Shown: in pieces, positions 19,003 to 28,032 of the stretch
Position numbering within the stretch: the stretch's first letter is position 1
How the letters are laid out: each line of letters starts with the position of its first letter
Assembly (NCBI RefSeq): GCF_017873965.1
Contig: NZ_JAGGKT010000010.1
Coordinates: 1 to 64,000 of the forward strand
DNA: 64,000 nucleotides
Direction: 5' to 3'
DNA from: Ammoniphilus resinae
GTDB lineage: Bacteria; Bacillota; Bacilli; Aneurinibacillales; RAOX-1
Notes under the pieces: generated by a model
Told to the model about the DNA's origin: nothing
What the model saw: only the letters and a program-made list of their open reading frames with translations
Databases searched by the model: none
Translations under genes and position numbers: made by a program

Positions 19003-19572
19003 ATGTCCTGGAGCAAAGTGAAGCAGAATCTGGAGAGTTTTCTTTGTCCTGCGTTATATGGAAGAGTCGAATACCTTGCAACCAGCTATCGCTATTTACC
19101 TGATAAAGCAGGACTTTGTTATATTGCAGTAGATAAAAAGAATGTACTCAATATGAGTGATAGAACGACCACAATCAAATGGTATGAAACGGAGCAGGGA
19201 ATTAAGAATGATCCAGATATCGAAATTCCTATTACCAATGAAGAAATTGAAGCGGTCAGAAAAGATACGAAGGGGAAAGTTCCTGAGGATCGTCTAAAAG
19301 TAATAGTAAGAAGTAGAAAAATATCAGAATATGCAAAGGAGCTTTTGTCAGCACAGTCAGCTTTAAGTAAATCAAACTTTATCGTTGTAGCTAATAAATT
19401 TTTGTCCATTTCTATAGAGGAAAGCTTAGAGAGCAATGATATTTTATTGAATATTCTTGCCTTGGTAGACAGAAGAGTTGGGAAAAAGCGAATGTTGAAT
19501 ATGACCGAGAAAATGAAGTTAAAGCATCCGGTTGTTCAGTATTTTTATGAACTGCGGCTTAGTACGTTTTGA
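19003..19572 (+). CDS. SF0329-family protein
   Basis: 189 residues behind AGGAGGATCAC. It begins MSWSKVKQNLESFLCPALYG and has RVEYLATSYRYLPDKAGLCYI and VVANKFLSISIEESLESNDILLN, matching the SF0329 family as I recall it. This is a conserved bacterial and archaeal family with no known activity. No signal peptide or membrane helix. The cassette copy B gene starts 26 bp downstream, so the two are likely cotranscribed. Confidence 0.72.
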   Translation: MSWSKVKQNLESFLCPALYGRVEYLATSYRYLPDKAGLCYIAVDKKNVLNMSDRTTTIKWYETEQGIKNDPDIEIPITNEEIEAVRKDTKGKVPEDRLKVIVRSRKISEYAKELLSAQSALSKSNFIVVANKFLSISIEESLESNDILLNILALVDRRVGKKRMLNMTEKMKLKHPVVQYFYELRLSTF

Positions 19573-19597
19573 TAGCAAATGGAGGGAGGGGTTAACG

Positions 19598-20260
19598 ATG
19601 ATGCAAAGAACATTACATATACTGAATGGGAAAGAAATGTATCATTATTTCCAAAAGACACATTATCTTGGGAAAGAGTTGATGATCCCCTTTAACGAGG
19701 CAATGTGTTTTGGAGACACCTGCGAGGATCTATTTTCAGCTGAATTTACCGATATTCGGTCAAAGGTTCATCATGTCACACCAGAAATATATGCCGAAAT
19801 TACGTTAAAGCCATTACAGCCTCTCTTTAGCGGGAATTTCTCCCGAATGGCATTATGGTTTGATAGTGATATGTTTTGTCAGATCAATCTCCTCACCGTT
19901 CTTGCTTGGTTAGACCATACAAATTATGAAGGTGAATTGACGCTTCATATCGTTGGCGAAAAATTTGAACCACTGAGATCCTTCACCCTAAACAAGGTGG
20001 AAGGATATTATGAACTATACAAACAAGTGTTGATTCATAGAGAGGCCCCTATGAATATAGCTTTGATTCCTTTAAAAGAAGGGATTGAACTTTATTTAAA
20101 CTACCTTCATAAAGACAGTGATTTACTGATGTTTATTGAAAGACACCCAGATGTTCCTGAAGAGGAACTTGTGTCTTTACTCATTGAAAAATTCAGGGAT
20201 TATGGGTTAGGAGATACACAATACTTAGAAATTATAAAATCCCTTCGAGAAAAACTCTGA
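19598..20260 (+). CDS. DUF1835-like protein, copy B of the duplicated cassette
   Basis: 220 residues from an ATG preceded by GGAGGGAGGGG. About 93% identical by eye to the product at 15785-16465, with changes clustered at FSGNFSRMALWF against FSEKFPQIALWF. It keeps all main motifs and ends in SLREKL with no extension, so this is probably the ancestral C-terminus. It is followed directly by the terminator and the truncated DUF2975 gene. Function unknown. Confidence 0.72.
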   Translation: MMQRTLHILNGKEMYHYFQKTHYLGKELMIPFNEAMCFGDTCEDLFSAEFTDIRSKVHHVTPEIYAEITLKPLQPLFSGNFSRMALWFDSDMFCQINLLTVLAWLDHTNYEGELTLHIVGEKFEPLRSFTLNKVEGYYELYKQVLIHREAPMNIALIPLKEGIELYLNYLHKDSDLLMFIERHPDVPEEELVSLLIEKFRDYGLGDTQYLEIIKSLREKL

Positions 20261-20270
20261 TTTCACTAAT

Positions 20271-20303
20271 AAAAGCATTTCTTTGTAATGAGAAATGCTT
20301 TTT
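20271..20303 (+). terminator. Terminator hairpin, cassette copy B
   Basis: AAAAGCATTTCT, loop, AGAAATGCTTTTT, the same element as at 16967. Confidence 0.75.
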
Positions 20304-20305
20304 AT

Positions 20306-20687
20306 TTTGCCGGAGAATTGTATCCAGAAATGGCTTATATGAAATCTCTCGTTTTAATCGATATGTACGCGGCAGCGATCCCTTTTTACTTTGCTCTGTA
20401 TCAGGCTTTTAGACTTTTAAACTATATTGATAAGAACCAAGCGTTCTTGGAGTTATCTGTAAAGGCCTTAAAGATATAAAATACTGTGCTATCACAATCA
20501 GTTCCTTGTACCTGCTAGGTATGCCACTCTACTATCTCATGGGGAAGAGAGTTGACCCTCCAAGTTTCATACCAATGGGATTGGTCATTATTTTCGCCGC
20601 TATGGTGATCGCTGTTTTTGCTGCTGTTCTCCAAAGACTTTTACAAGAAGCTATTCATATCAAATCAGAAAATGATTTAACGGTCTG
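20306..20687 (+). pseudogene. Broken second copy of the DUF2975 gene
   Basis: It matches the DUF2975 gene at 17105-17587 from codon 37 onward (GELYPEMAYMKSLVL) but lacks the promoter, the start codon and the first 36 codons. The loss corresponds to 215 bp between two ATTTTGCTG repeats in copy A. A one-base deletion near 20472 (AAGATATAAAA for AAGAACATAAAA) then shifts the frame, and the rest (SLYLLGMPLYYLMGK onward) reads in another frame to the shared C-terminus NDLTV. Confidence 0.9.
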
Positions 20688-21008
20688 AGGTACATATGAA
20701 AAGGGGTCATTTTTACTCTACTTTTGGCACAGAAGCGAAACTTATAAAAGAAACCGTATAAATGATACAAGCACCAATTACTCATTATCAAAGAAGTCGA
20801 CTGGGTGGTCTATTAAGGTGATTTGATCATTGCTCAGACATAAAGCCTGGTTAAAACCTGGCTTTTTATTAACGAAACATGAAACGTCTATCCTATGGTC
20901 TATTTTTCCTCTCTATAAACACTGGCCCTATCAATTGAAATCTTTTGACATACGATAAATGGAAATTGATAATAAATTATTCACCTAAATAAAAAAGGAG
21001 TGAATTAT
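20688..21008. other. Intergenic region with terminator and promoter
   Basis: A terminator-like hairpin AAGCC-T-GGTT/AACC-T-GGCTT with a T run lies at 20843-20868. The promoter of the next gene lies at 20945-20973. No gene was seen between. Confidence 0.6.
20945..20973 (+). promoter_or_regulatory. Strong sigma-A-type promoter
   Basis: Consensus TTGACA at 20945-20950, 17-bp spacer, GATAAT at 20968-20973. The start codon of the next gene is 36 bp downstream. Confidence 0.8.
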
Positions 21009-21410
21009 ATGGGGATAAGAACGCATTGTCCAGATTCGGAGACATGCTTTCAGGTAAGTGGATTATTAGGAGGATTACAAGACTTTACATTATCACCTAG
21101 TCTACTCCCTACTCTACAAAGGATAACGGTGAGAATACCTCAAGGAAAAAGTCTTGTAATTAAAAGAACAAGATTCTTCATTAGTGACCAAAGGAATAGA
21201 TTTCGTATCGAACTCGAAGAGCCTTTTGATGCTCTGAAGTATATATCATTTTCTAATAGTGACGAAGAAACGCCTAATTTTACATTAGTTACTAATACCA
21301 CTTTTTCTCCTATTTTAGTTGAAATAAAATTTAGAGTAACTAACACATCCACTGAGAACACGTTCATTAGTCCTGAAAGTGGATGGTGGGTTGACTTCGC
21401 CATTGAGTAA
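21009..21410 (+). CDS. Conserved protein of unknown function
   Basis: 133 residues from the ATG behind AAAAAAGGAGTG. No family recognised. The sequence alternates short strands (QRITVRIPQGKSLVIKRTRF, NRFRIELEEPF, ILVEIKFRVTN) and ends SGWWVDFAIE, which suggests a small all-beta domain; the N-terminus has two Cys (THCPDSETCFQ). The general style resembles the DUF6143-like protein at 7291. No signal peptide. It has its own strong promoter. Confidence 0.72.
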   Translation: MGIRTHCPDSETCFQVSGLLGGLQDFTLSPSLLPTLQRITVRIPQGKSLVIKRTRFFISDQRNRFRIELEEPFDALKYISFSNSDEETPNFTLVTNTTFSPILVEIKFRVTNTSTENTFISPESGWWVDFAIE

Positions 21411-21444
21411 TATAAAAATAGACTTTTTTTTTGAGGGTATTTTT

Positions 21445-21564
21445 ATGTTTCAGAAAGTACGAGTTGTTATTTCTCTACCGAAGATCAATAGCAGAATAAA
21501 CGAACAAAAGAATCCAGATGAATTTCGGCAAAGTATCATTCAATTGGCTGGCGGGGAGGGGTAG
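21445..21564 (+). CDS. Possible 39-residue protein
   Basis: An ATG after GAGGGTATTTTT opens 39 codons: MFQKVRVVISLPKINSRINE then QKNPDEFRQSIIQLAGG. The ribosome site is fair and the composition protein-like. It might be a small gene or the end of a lost one. No family known. Confidence 0.35.
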   Translation: MFQKVRVVISLPKINSRINEQKNPDEFRQSIIQLAGGEG

Positions 21565-21610
21565 AGTGTAGTAAAATTGACAAAATAATGGTAATCATAA
21601 GGAGAAAAAT

Positions 21611-21889
21611 ATGTGCCGAAACATTAAGACACTATTCAATTTCGACCCTCCAGCTACCGAGCATGAGATTATGGCAGCATCGCACCAATTCGTTAGAAAG
21701 CTCTCGGGCTTCAACGTGCCTTCAAAAGCTAACGAGGAGGCGTATAATCGCGCCATTAAAGAGGTGGCTTTGGTTGCACGAAATTTGTTGGACTCATTGG
21801 TAACCAATGCCGAACCACGTAATCGCGAGGTCGAAATTCAACGTGCTCGCTCAAGAGCTGCAAAGAGATTCGGAACCAGTGATGATTAA
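21611..21889 (+). CDS. DUF2277 family protein
   Basis: 92 residues behind AAGGAG. The sequence fits DUF2277 throughout: MCRNIKTLFNFDPPATEHEI at the start, HQFVRKLSGFNVPSKANEEA in the middle and RARSRAAKRFG at the end. It is a small all-helical conserved family of unknown function found across bacteria, here complete and without frameshift. Cytoplasmic. No operon partner is evident. Confidence 0.9.
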   Translation: MCRNIKTLFNFDPPATEHEIMAASHQFVRKLSGFNVPSKANEEAYNRAIKEVALVARNLLDSLVTNAEPRNREVEIQRARSRAAKRFGTSDD

Positions 21890-22110
21890 GGTGAAAGGAC
21901 CAGCAATAAAAGAAATTGAACTTTTGTGTGTTTATATTTTTGAAAATTAAATCGTCCAACGACACCAACATTAGTCCATTAAAGATGGACTTTTTTGTAG
22001 TTAGTAGAATATTTCATTTGGGATTAGCAATCCATAAGAAACAACCCAACCTGAAATGTCCTATAATATAGTTAATGTAGATATCTCTCATGAACAAAGG
22101 AGAACTGAAA

Positions 22111-22206
22111 ATGAGAAAACTTGTTCTGTTTCTGCACGCATCGCTTGACGGTTTTCTAGAAGGGCCGAACGGTGAAATGGATTGGCTGGATTTCCTACGA
22201 TGCTGA
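22111..22206 (+). pseudogene. N-terminal fragment of a RibD-C/dihydrofolate-reductase-like gene
   Basis: Behind AAAGGAG an ATG opens MRKLVLFLHASLDGFLEGPN and GEMDWLDF, the hallmark start of the RibD_C/DHFR-like family, then stops after 31 codons at a junction with unrelated minus-strand sequence. Confidence 0.78.
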
Positions 22207-22450
22207 TTTGGAGAAACCTTTAATAAAACTCTGACATTAAAACCATCTGTTTGTCCTACGAATTTTGGCATCACTTTCTCAACTAACGGTCCCGCAACAA
22301 AAATTACTAACAAAACAACGATAATCCACATAAACGGAATAATCTTTAACGTTTCTAAATAATTTTCTTTACTGAATCCTCGTTCCATCCCAAAAATAAT
22401 CGGGGCGATAGTGTTTACTGAATTTCCATATTCTGCACCTAGTAAATAAA
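22207..22450 (-). pseudogene. C-terminal fragment of an integral membrane protein
   Basis: Read on the minus strand: GAEYGNSVNTIAPIIFGMER, then LKIIPFMWIIVVLLVIFVAG, then a loop ending VGQTDGFNVRVLLKV. This is one transmembrane helix with flanks of an unidentified permease-like protein. It has no start codon and butts against the RibD fragment at 22206. Confidence 0.5.
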
Positions 22451-22452
22451 AA

Positions 22453-22488
22453 AGCCATGAAATTCATCGGAGGTTGAATTTCATGGCT
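22453..22488 (-). terminator. Terminator of the copper-amine-oxidase-like gene
   Basis: A perfect 14-bp stem AGCCATGAAATTCA / TGAATTTCATGGCT with 8-base loop, followed on the minus strand by a run of T. Confidence 0.92.
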
Positions 22489-22497
22489 ACTTAGAAA

Positions 22498-23580
22498 TTA
22501 TCTACTAGCGTTGAAGCCGATAAAAGCTTTTGTATTGAAATCGAACACCACTGTCAATGGTCCAAGCAGCTCGTCTTGGTCCGTGTTGTAAGTAACTGTC
22601 ACAAAGTTTCCGCTCGCAGCTTGAACGTCTTCGAGCAATTTCTTCTGCTCGGCTGTGGGAGCTAATACGCCAACCTCTCTAGAGGAGACAATGTGAACGG
22701 CTGCTTCGTCTTGCTTCGTCGTAATATGGGACGATTGAACACTCACTTGCGCCCATGCCAAGTTACGGTATTCCTGTGCGGTCTCTGGCGACATTTTCAG
22801 TCCACCTGTAACAGGCGCTTGAGCCTGAACAACTAGGAGGAAAACAGGGCTTTGTGGAGGGAGGCTTTTCGTCTCGAATGGACCGTAGTAGGCTTTTACT
22901 TTCGTACCGGCCTTCAGGTCCTCCCAATTCACGGACTCGCCTTGGGACGTCATGACACGCGTTTCCTTACCTGCGTTCAGTACCAAAGCGTCGCCTAATT
23001 GAACTTGCCAGCCGTCATCCGTATGTTTCACAGCTTTAATTGTATCTTCTTTGACCGCGCGAGCTGCGTGAACGTTAATACTTACGGCTTGTGCTTGGCC
23101 TGGGAAGCTCATCGCCATGGCTGGTCCGAACTCCGCATCGATTTGTGTGCCGGCTTTCAAATCGGTAGGGGTTAGCGTTTTTCCGTCTAGACTTTTAATA
23201 GCTGTCGATTTGTCTACAATCAAAATGACCCATGTGCTGCCGAGCAGCTCGACACGGTATTTTCCGTCTTCTTTAGCCTGCACGCTTACGATCACACCGG
23301 AGGCACGCATCAGGTCAGCCGCTTCGTCGAGCTCGATTTCTTTATTCGCTACATCGTAATTTAAAGTATATCCAAGCTTAGTCGCAGCATCGTGCACCGG
23401 TATATACGCTTTTCCATCGATATAGACAGGCGTAAGCAAGCTGTCTTGTCCGTTAACAAGAACCTTTACATCTTTTTGTATGTAACCTGTAACCTTTTCT
23501 ACCAAATCTTCAGCTCCGACTGCGGCCGTCATGCCGAGTATCCCAGCCAAAGTTAATAATACAGTTTGTTTCTTTTTCAT
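22498..23580 (-). CDS. Secreted protein with copper amine oxidase N-terminal (stalk) domain
   Basis: 360 residues. The signal peptide is MKKKQTVLLTLAGILGMTAA. Residues 35-90 form the stalk domain found at the N-terminus of copper amine oxidases and many Paenibacillus surface proteins: VLVNGQDSLLTPVYIDGKAYIPVHDAATKLGYTLNYD split over that span. The remainder has two similar beta units with LTPTDLKAGTQIDAEFGPA and VNWEDLKAGTKVKAYYGPF, so an internal duplication is likely. No oxidase domain is present. A counted row has 52% GC, above its neighbours, so transfer is possible. Strong terminator downstream. Confidence 0.82.
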   Translation of the reverse strand: MKKKQTVLLTLAGILGMTAAVGAEDLVEKVTGYIQKDVKVLVNGQDSLLTPVYIDGKAYIPVHDAATKLGYTLNYDVANKEIELDEAADLMRASGVIVSVQAKEDGKYRVELLGSTWVILIVDKSTAIKSLDGKTLTPTDLKAGTQIDAEFGPAMAMSFPGQAQAVSINVHAARAVKEDTIKAVKHTDDGWQVQLGDALVLNAGKETRVMTSQGESVNWEDLKAGTKVKAYYGPFETKSLPPQSPVFLLVVQAQAPVTGGLKMSPETAQEYRNLAWAQVSVQSSHITTKQDEAAVHIVSSREVGVLAPTAEQKKLLEDVQAASGNFVTVTYNTDQDELLGPLTVVFDFNTKAFIGFNASR

Positions 23581-24032
23581 ACAAAAAGCTCCTTCCGATT
23601 CTGAGATTGATGAGCGTTAATCATGTTGACAATCCATCAGACGGAAATTAGTTCGAATAGGTTGCGGATGACCAATTTATGATCTAAAAAAAAGATGTAA
23701 CTAATGGAAGTCCATAGTTCAATAACGGGTTGCTTGTGCGGCAGCCGTTTTTTGTTACTCAACTAAACGGAAGTTTAGTTAGAGAAGGGGTATCTACGTA
23801 ATTTTTTTACGTAAAACGATCTTATTACGGTAATTACGAATTGAATTTCGTAGATAAAAGTTAATATGACATATTCGAAAACCAAACTTCACATTTTACC
23901 ATACTGTGACTTATCTTTGTTATCGTGAACTGTGATAAGTTGTTAATCGCTTGGAGGGAATTTGTAATTCTTGAATAGAATAAATAGGAAGATGATCAGG
24001 TAATAAATTTGTACACATAAGGAGCTAAAAAT
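23581..24032. other. Intergenic region carrying an interspersed repeat
   Basis: About 450 bp with no gene. It contains the second interspersed hairpin repeat (23712-23766), an adjacent perfect hairpin AACTAAAC/GTTTAGTT (23761-23780), and AT-rich sequence with TTACGTAA-type motifs near 23800. Confidence 0.55.
23712..23780. repeat. Interspersed hairpin repeat, copy 2
   Basis: ATAGTTCAATAACGGGTTGC...GCAGCCGTTTTTTG matches copy 1 at 11605 with a few changes that keep pairing (for example TTGCTTGTGCGGCAG for TTGCTTTTGCGGTAG). It is directly followed by AACTAAAC-GGAA-GTTTAGTT. Confidence 0.65.
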
Positions 24033-24485
24033 ATGAAAAAAAACAAATTACTAAGAATGGACAATGTTGGCATCGTTGTAGAATCCCTTGATGACGCAAT
24101 TTCTTTCTTCGGGGAGATTGGCTTGAAGCTCGAAGGACGAGCTACTGTCGAAGGTGAATGGGCTGGTAGCGTAACCGGGCTGGGTTCACAGAGTGTAGAG
24201 ATTGCTATGATGGTTACCCCTGATGGCCATAGCCGACTTGAACTTTCGCGATTTCTCACCCCACCTACTATATCAGATCACCGAACTGCTCCTGTAAATG
24301 CCCTCGGTTATCTACGCGTCATGTTCACCGTTGAAGACATTGACGAAATGGTATCCAGACTCACTAAGTATGGTGCTCAGCTCGTTGGCGAAGTGGTTCA
24401 GTACGAGGACTCGTATCGGCTCTGCTACATTCGTGGAATTGAAGGGCTTCTAATCGGTTTGGCGGAACAACTCGGTAATAAATAA
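24033..24485 (+). CDS. VOC-superfamily (glyoxalase-like) protein
   Basis: 150 residues behind AAGGAGC. Two beta-alpha-beta-beta-beta modules: MDNVGIVVESLDDAISFFGE at the start and LGYLRVMFTVEDIDEMVSRL near residue 93. GHSRLELSRF could supply a metal-ligand Glu, and the last strand is GIEGLLIGLAEQLG. Members include glyoxalase I, dioxygenases and antibiotic-binding proteins. There is no context to choose, so the substrate is unknown. Confidence 0.85.
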   Translation: MKKNKLLRMDNVGIVVESLDDAISFFGEIGLKLEGRATVEGEWAGSVTGLGSQSVEIAMMVTPDGHSRLELSRFLTPPTISDHRTAPVNALGYLRVMFTVEDIDEMVSRLTKYGAQLVGEVVQYEDSYRLCYIRGIEGLLIGLAEQLGNK

Positions 24486-24559
24486 GTGACGTTTAAAAGT
24501 AGACTTAACTGAAATATGCATTACTAGATTAAAAAATAGAAACAGAAAAGCAGTGTGAA

Positions 24560-24826
24560 AGTATCTCAAAGAAGTCGGGTGCATCAATTATATAATCACC
24601 GCATTCACGCTCGGGATCTGGGCGCCCCTCGGTCCCAGAAACAAATTCTAATTCCAGGAGATAAAATTAATGTTGATCAACTAAACATCCCATAACAGTT
24701 GAAAATGGAGTAGCACAACCACCTCAAATCCCAGGGCATGGGGTGATTTTTGACGATAAAAAATTGTCATCCTATCGAGTGGATCAATCAGCATTAAGGA
24801 AGCTGGATCTGCGTAGTTCTAAATAA
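24560..24826 (+). pseudogene. C-terminal remnant of an enolase-superfamily (mandelate racemase-like) gene
   Basis: In shifting frames the sequence reads LIPGDKINVDQLNIP and, after a stop and frame change near 24695, ENGVAQPPQIPGHGVIFDD followed by KKLSSYRV. The PG-x-G-V-x-x-D-x-x-x-L-x-x-Y-R-V ending is typical of mandelate racemase/muconate lactonising enzymes. No start and no catalytic barrel remain. Confidence 0.5.
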
Positions 24827-24945
24827 TGGTTATCTTAAACCCGATACCCATTCATTATTGGGCTATTTGACAGTTATCTGCTAGGAATTATCGGAAGTTT
24901 TCTTGAAGTATTTGATAAAGGATTAATCAAAGGAGGAAATATGGT

Positions 24946-25104
24946 ATGAACAAACTTAGTTTGTATACAAAATTCACGACTCATGAAGGTCAACGTGATC
25001 CACTTGTTCAAATGCTGTTGGAAGCTGCAAATGGTATGGAATCAGTTGACGGTTGCGACCTATATGTTGTAAACATTCTTGATAGCGATCCTAATTGTGT
25101 TTGA
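24946..25104 (+). pseudogene. Truncated antibiotic-biosynthesis-monooxygenase-like gene
   Basis: Behind AAAGGAGGAAAT an ATG opens 52 codons reading LYTKFTTHEGQRDPLVQMLL and GMESVDGCDLYVVNILDSDP, the first half of a small quinol monooxygenase (ABM fold, about 95 residues). It stops at TGA just where the family normally reads a Trp-containing strand, and the following bases do not continue the homology. Confidence 0.7.
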
Positions 25105-25339
25105 GAATAAAACAAGCCAGGCTGCTGCTTAACGGTCATCATCGAGGCTATGATGACCAAAAGGTCATTTGAAAACATGAGAAAACGGTCATCAAACGGA
25201 GGGAGGGGTCAGACCCCATCTCTAAGTTGAAGCTTTAGCTTGCGAAGTCGTAGATCCGAAGTTTCTACAACGATGGAGGATTTGAGAATCCAAAGGAGAA
25301 TAAGGGAAGGTATAATAGCGAAAAAAAGAGGGTGTTGAT
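25105..25339. other. Intergenic region with GGTCAT motifs
   Basis: Three GGTCAT hexamers (25134, 25163, 25187) and a 16-bp palindrome ATGACCAAAAGGTCAT near 25153. Then a short GGGGTCAGACCCC palindrome near 25206. No gene was seen. Confidence 0.4.
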
Positions 25340-26056
25340 ATGTTAAATACTAGTAGAATTAAGGCTCTTACTTTCGATGTGTTTGGAACCGTGGTTGATT
25401 ATCGATCTACTATTATTAAAGAGGGAAAACAATGGAATGAACTGAAGGGGCTTCAGGTCGATTGGGCAAAGTTTGCGGATAGATGGAGAAGTTGTTACCG
25501 GCCAAATATGGACCGCGTGCTGAGTGGAGAGCTTCCCTGGATGAATCTCGATGCATTACATAGGATGGCATTAGAAATGCTTCTCCAGGAGTTTGAAGTG
25601 GAAGGTTTAACTGAACAGGAAATTGATCAACTCAATCGTGTCTGGCACCGCTTGGAGCCATGGGGTGATTCCGTGCTGGGTCTACAAAGACTAAAACAAA
25701 AATTTACGATTTCTACCTTATCAAATGGGAACATATCCTTGCTTACGAATATGGCAAAGCACAGTTCTTTGCCTTGGGATGTCATTCTCACGCCGTCCCT
25801 CGTTCAAACCTACAAGCCAGATCTGGCGGCTTATCGCATGGCCATCGAACTGCTTGATCTCGAACCAGACCAAGTGATGATGGTTGCCGCACATCAATCA
25901 GATTTACAAGCCGCCCAAAAAGTGGGCATGAAAACGGCTTTTGTACCGAGGCCCTTGGAATTTGGATGGGCGAACATCGCAGATCAAACACCTGAATTTG
26001 ATTTTGATGTCGTTGCCAGGGATTTCATAGATTTAGCTCAACAGCTTGGAGCCTAG
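25340..26056 (+). CDS. HAD-superfamily hydrolase, haloacid dehalogenase type II
   Basis: 238 residues. Motif I is ALTFDVFGTVVDYRS with nucleophile Asp14. The helical cap contains WRSCYRPNMDRVLSGELPW. Motif II is ISTLSNGN, the motif III Lys is in QTYKPDLAAY, and motif IV is MMVAAHQSDLQAAQKVGMKT. Arrangement and length match L-2-haloacid dehalogenases, which replace a C2 halogen by hydroxyl, though many relatives act on other substrates. No partner genes nearby. Confidence 0.88.
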   Translation: MLNTSRIKALTFDVFGTVVDYRSTIIKEGKQWNELKGLQVDWAKFADRWRSCYRPNMDRVLSGELPWMNLDALHRMALEMLLQEFEVEGLTEQEIDQLNRVWHRLEPWGDSVLGLQRLKQKFTISTLSNGNISLLTNMAKHSSLPWDVILTPSLVQTYKPDLAAYRMAIELLDLEPDQVMMVAAHQSDLQAAQKVGMKTAFVPRPLEFGWANIADQTPEFDFDVVARDFIDLAQQLGA

Positions 26057-26130
26057 TAGATTCCTCTGAGCATGGAAGTATTTTTACGAGTTTTAACGGG
26101 TAAAGACCTTAAAGATTTGAGGAGGATCCA

Positions 26131-26367
26131 TTGCTTCATTTAATGAGAAATATATTTAGAATAGTTGTTCTTGTTATAGCAATCTATAGTATATTTACAA
26201 GAAACTCTACGTTAATGCCATATTTGATGTTGTTCCTGGGTGTATTTATGTTTTTAACAGGATGGGTTGAACTCCGAAAAGACAGAAGAGGATTTTGGGG
26301 ATATATGAGCATAATAGTTGCTTTGTTTGCTTTTTTTGTTTCCATACAGGGATTCTTGTTAAAGTAA
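26131..26367 (+). CDS. DUF3953 small membrane protein
   Basis: 78 residues, probably from the TTG 5 bp after GGAGGATC (the in-frame ATG at 26143 is too far from it). Three membrane segments: IFRIVVLVIAIYSIF, MPYLMLFLGVFMFLTGWVEL and MSIIVALFAFFVSIQGFLL, with the basic loop RKDRRGFWGY. This is the DUF3953 pattern of Bacillus. Function unknown. Confidence 0.82.
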   Translation: MLHLMRNIFRIVVLVIAIYSIFTRNSTLMPYLMLFLGVFMFLTGWVELRKDRRGFWGYMSIIVALFAFFVSIQGFLLK

Positions 26368-26833
26368 ACTGATTTAATTAAGGAAAACAGGGAGTAGGGA
26401 ACACAAAGGGCTTGGATAATAGTATGAAACATTTGAGAGTAAGGTATCGATTCCATTTGATGCCAGCAAGTATATCGATTAGGGATATCTAGCCTTGAGG
26501 GGGGAAATGGGTTTATCCCTTCACGGCTGGAGTCATCCAGCATGCATAAAGGCAGGATAGTGTGGGCAACGCTTCCCTTTTGAGCGTATCAAGAGGATAA
26601 CTGTTTATTTAATTAAACCAATGATTAAACGGATCACGTATTACGATTAACGTCACTTACGGATTACATTTTACGGACTTTCTTTCTCATGCAATCAGAG
26701 TTTCGCCCCGTTTCTTGCGCTGCACTCCTTAAAGTAGACATTGGATAGAATCATCCTTGTTTACTTTACAGGGGTGCTTTTGTTATAAAAGAGAAATGGA
26801 CTTTTGTGGTAGTATACTCTGTAGGGGGGAACT
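26368..26833. other. 466-bp intergenic region
   Basis: No gene was supported. ACG-rich near-repeats (CACGTATTACG, CACTTACGGATTACATTTTACGG) occur at 26635-26682. At about 26731-26770 TAAAGTAGACA...TGTTTACTTTA is an imperfect hairpin, maybe a terminator or operator for the next gene, whose start follows GGGGGGA. Confidence 0.45.
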
Positions 26834-27883
26834 ATGTTGATGGATGACCTGAAAAAAATCGTAAAAGAATCGACGGAAGACGAAGTAAAATCACTTTTAT
26901 ATCTAATTTTTTTACGAATCCAAATGGTTGAAGAAACAAAACAGGATTTAGATGAACAATTGGTGAAGGATTTAAAGAAGATATATCATGATTTTCTAAA
27001 CTATAAAAGAAATCAACTTCCGAATGTGCAAAATCAGAGCTACAAAGTTGTAAATCTTGTTTTTGGTGATTCACCTTCTGGAAGTTTGAAAATAGGGTTA
27101 AAAGAAATGGGATTGCAAAACGAAGAAGATGTCATCTCATTTTCGGATTTATTTTCTATTGGCCCTGTTTGGCAATTGCATGAGGCGAACGGGCTGAACC
27201 ACCGGTTTGAATGGTTAAAAAACCATATCATTTTTGATGACGAGTATATAGACTCCTATCAAGATCATTTCCGTCATACGACCTCACAGATCAACGCTAT
27301 TCCGGAGAATACACCTATTGTCATTTGGATCGGAGAAAATGCCCACGAACAAACAGGTTTAAGGTATGTTCTCTATTTATTAAAGGAAAAATCAAACGAT
27401 ATTTTCCTAATGAATACCACGACAAAATATAAAAATCTATTTCCTGTCCCCGATGCGGAAATTTTCCCTTTGCATACAGGAGAAATTTCACCAGAAAAAT
27501 TTCGGTTAATCTATGAAAAGAGTAAGGAAGTTTACCCATTAACGCAAGAGGAACGTCACCATTTTGAAGACGAATGGGAAAAGTTATCGACAAAACAAGA
27601 AGTGCTAAGGGTCTGGGGAAAGAATGAAATAAGCAGTGTAAATGAAGACTACTTTGATGATTACATCATCCATTCAGCCAGAAGGCTACAGCGAAGGGAT
27701 GCTAAGTTTATGAAATCAGCACGGCTTGTTGGGGAAGTCATCGGACATTTACAACAATATATCGGGGATGGGTTTGTTGAGTATAGGGTAAGACATTTAA
27801 TCATGAATGGCATTTTTGAAATAAAAGGTATTCCAAAAGCCATGAGGTATTACAGTGTGAAACTTAAAAACACTAAGGATTAA
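26834..27883 (+). CDS. DUF1835 and DUF3658 domain protein
   Basis: 349 residues behind GTAGGGGGGA. After a helical N-terminus (about 1-65), the DUF1835 domain runs from VVNLVFGDSPSGSLKIGL through DVISFSDLFSIGPVW to VIWIGENAHEQTGLRYVLYL. The C-terminal DUF3658 part has SVNEDYFDDYIIHSARR and RLVGEVIGHLQQYIGDGFVEYRVRHLI split over 270-325. The family is common in Bacillus and of unknown function, sometimes linked to stress. Monocistronic. Confidence 0.85.
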   Translation: MLMDDLKKIVKESTEDEVKSLLYLIFLRIQMVEETKQDLDEQLVKDLKKIYHDFLNYKRNQLPNVQNQSYKVVNLVFGDSPSGSLKIGLKEMGLQNEEDVISFSDLFSIGPVWQLHEANGLNHRFEWLKNHIIFDDEYIDSYQDHFRHTTSQINAIPENTPIVIWIGENAHEQTGLRYVLYLLKEKSNDIFLMNTTTKYKNLFPVPDAEIFPLHTGEISPEKFRLIYEKSKEVYPLTQEERHHFEDEWEKLSTKQEVLRVWGKNEISSVNEDYFDDYIIHSARRLQRRDAKFMKSARLVGEVIGHLQQYIGDGFVEYRVRHLIMNGIFEIKGIPKAMRYYSVKLKNTKD

Positions 27884-28032
27884 TTAAATTTAACAATTGA
27901 AGGCGTTCCTCTAAATTAATAATTTATTAATAATTTGTTTAGATCCTTTCAAGAACTCCCTTCTATAATGAAAGGCAAGGAGACGCTCTTTGGCAATGTT
28001 TCCCCTGATATTTTGGAAGGAGGAGATATAGA

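Noticed and set aside
25134-25192. GGTCAT repeats as a third periodic array
   Set aside because: Spacings of 29 and 24 bp do not match the 21-bp period of the other arrays; probably chance plus one palindrome.
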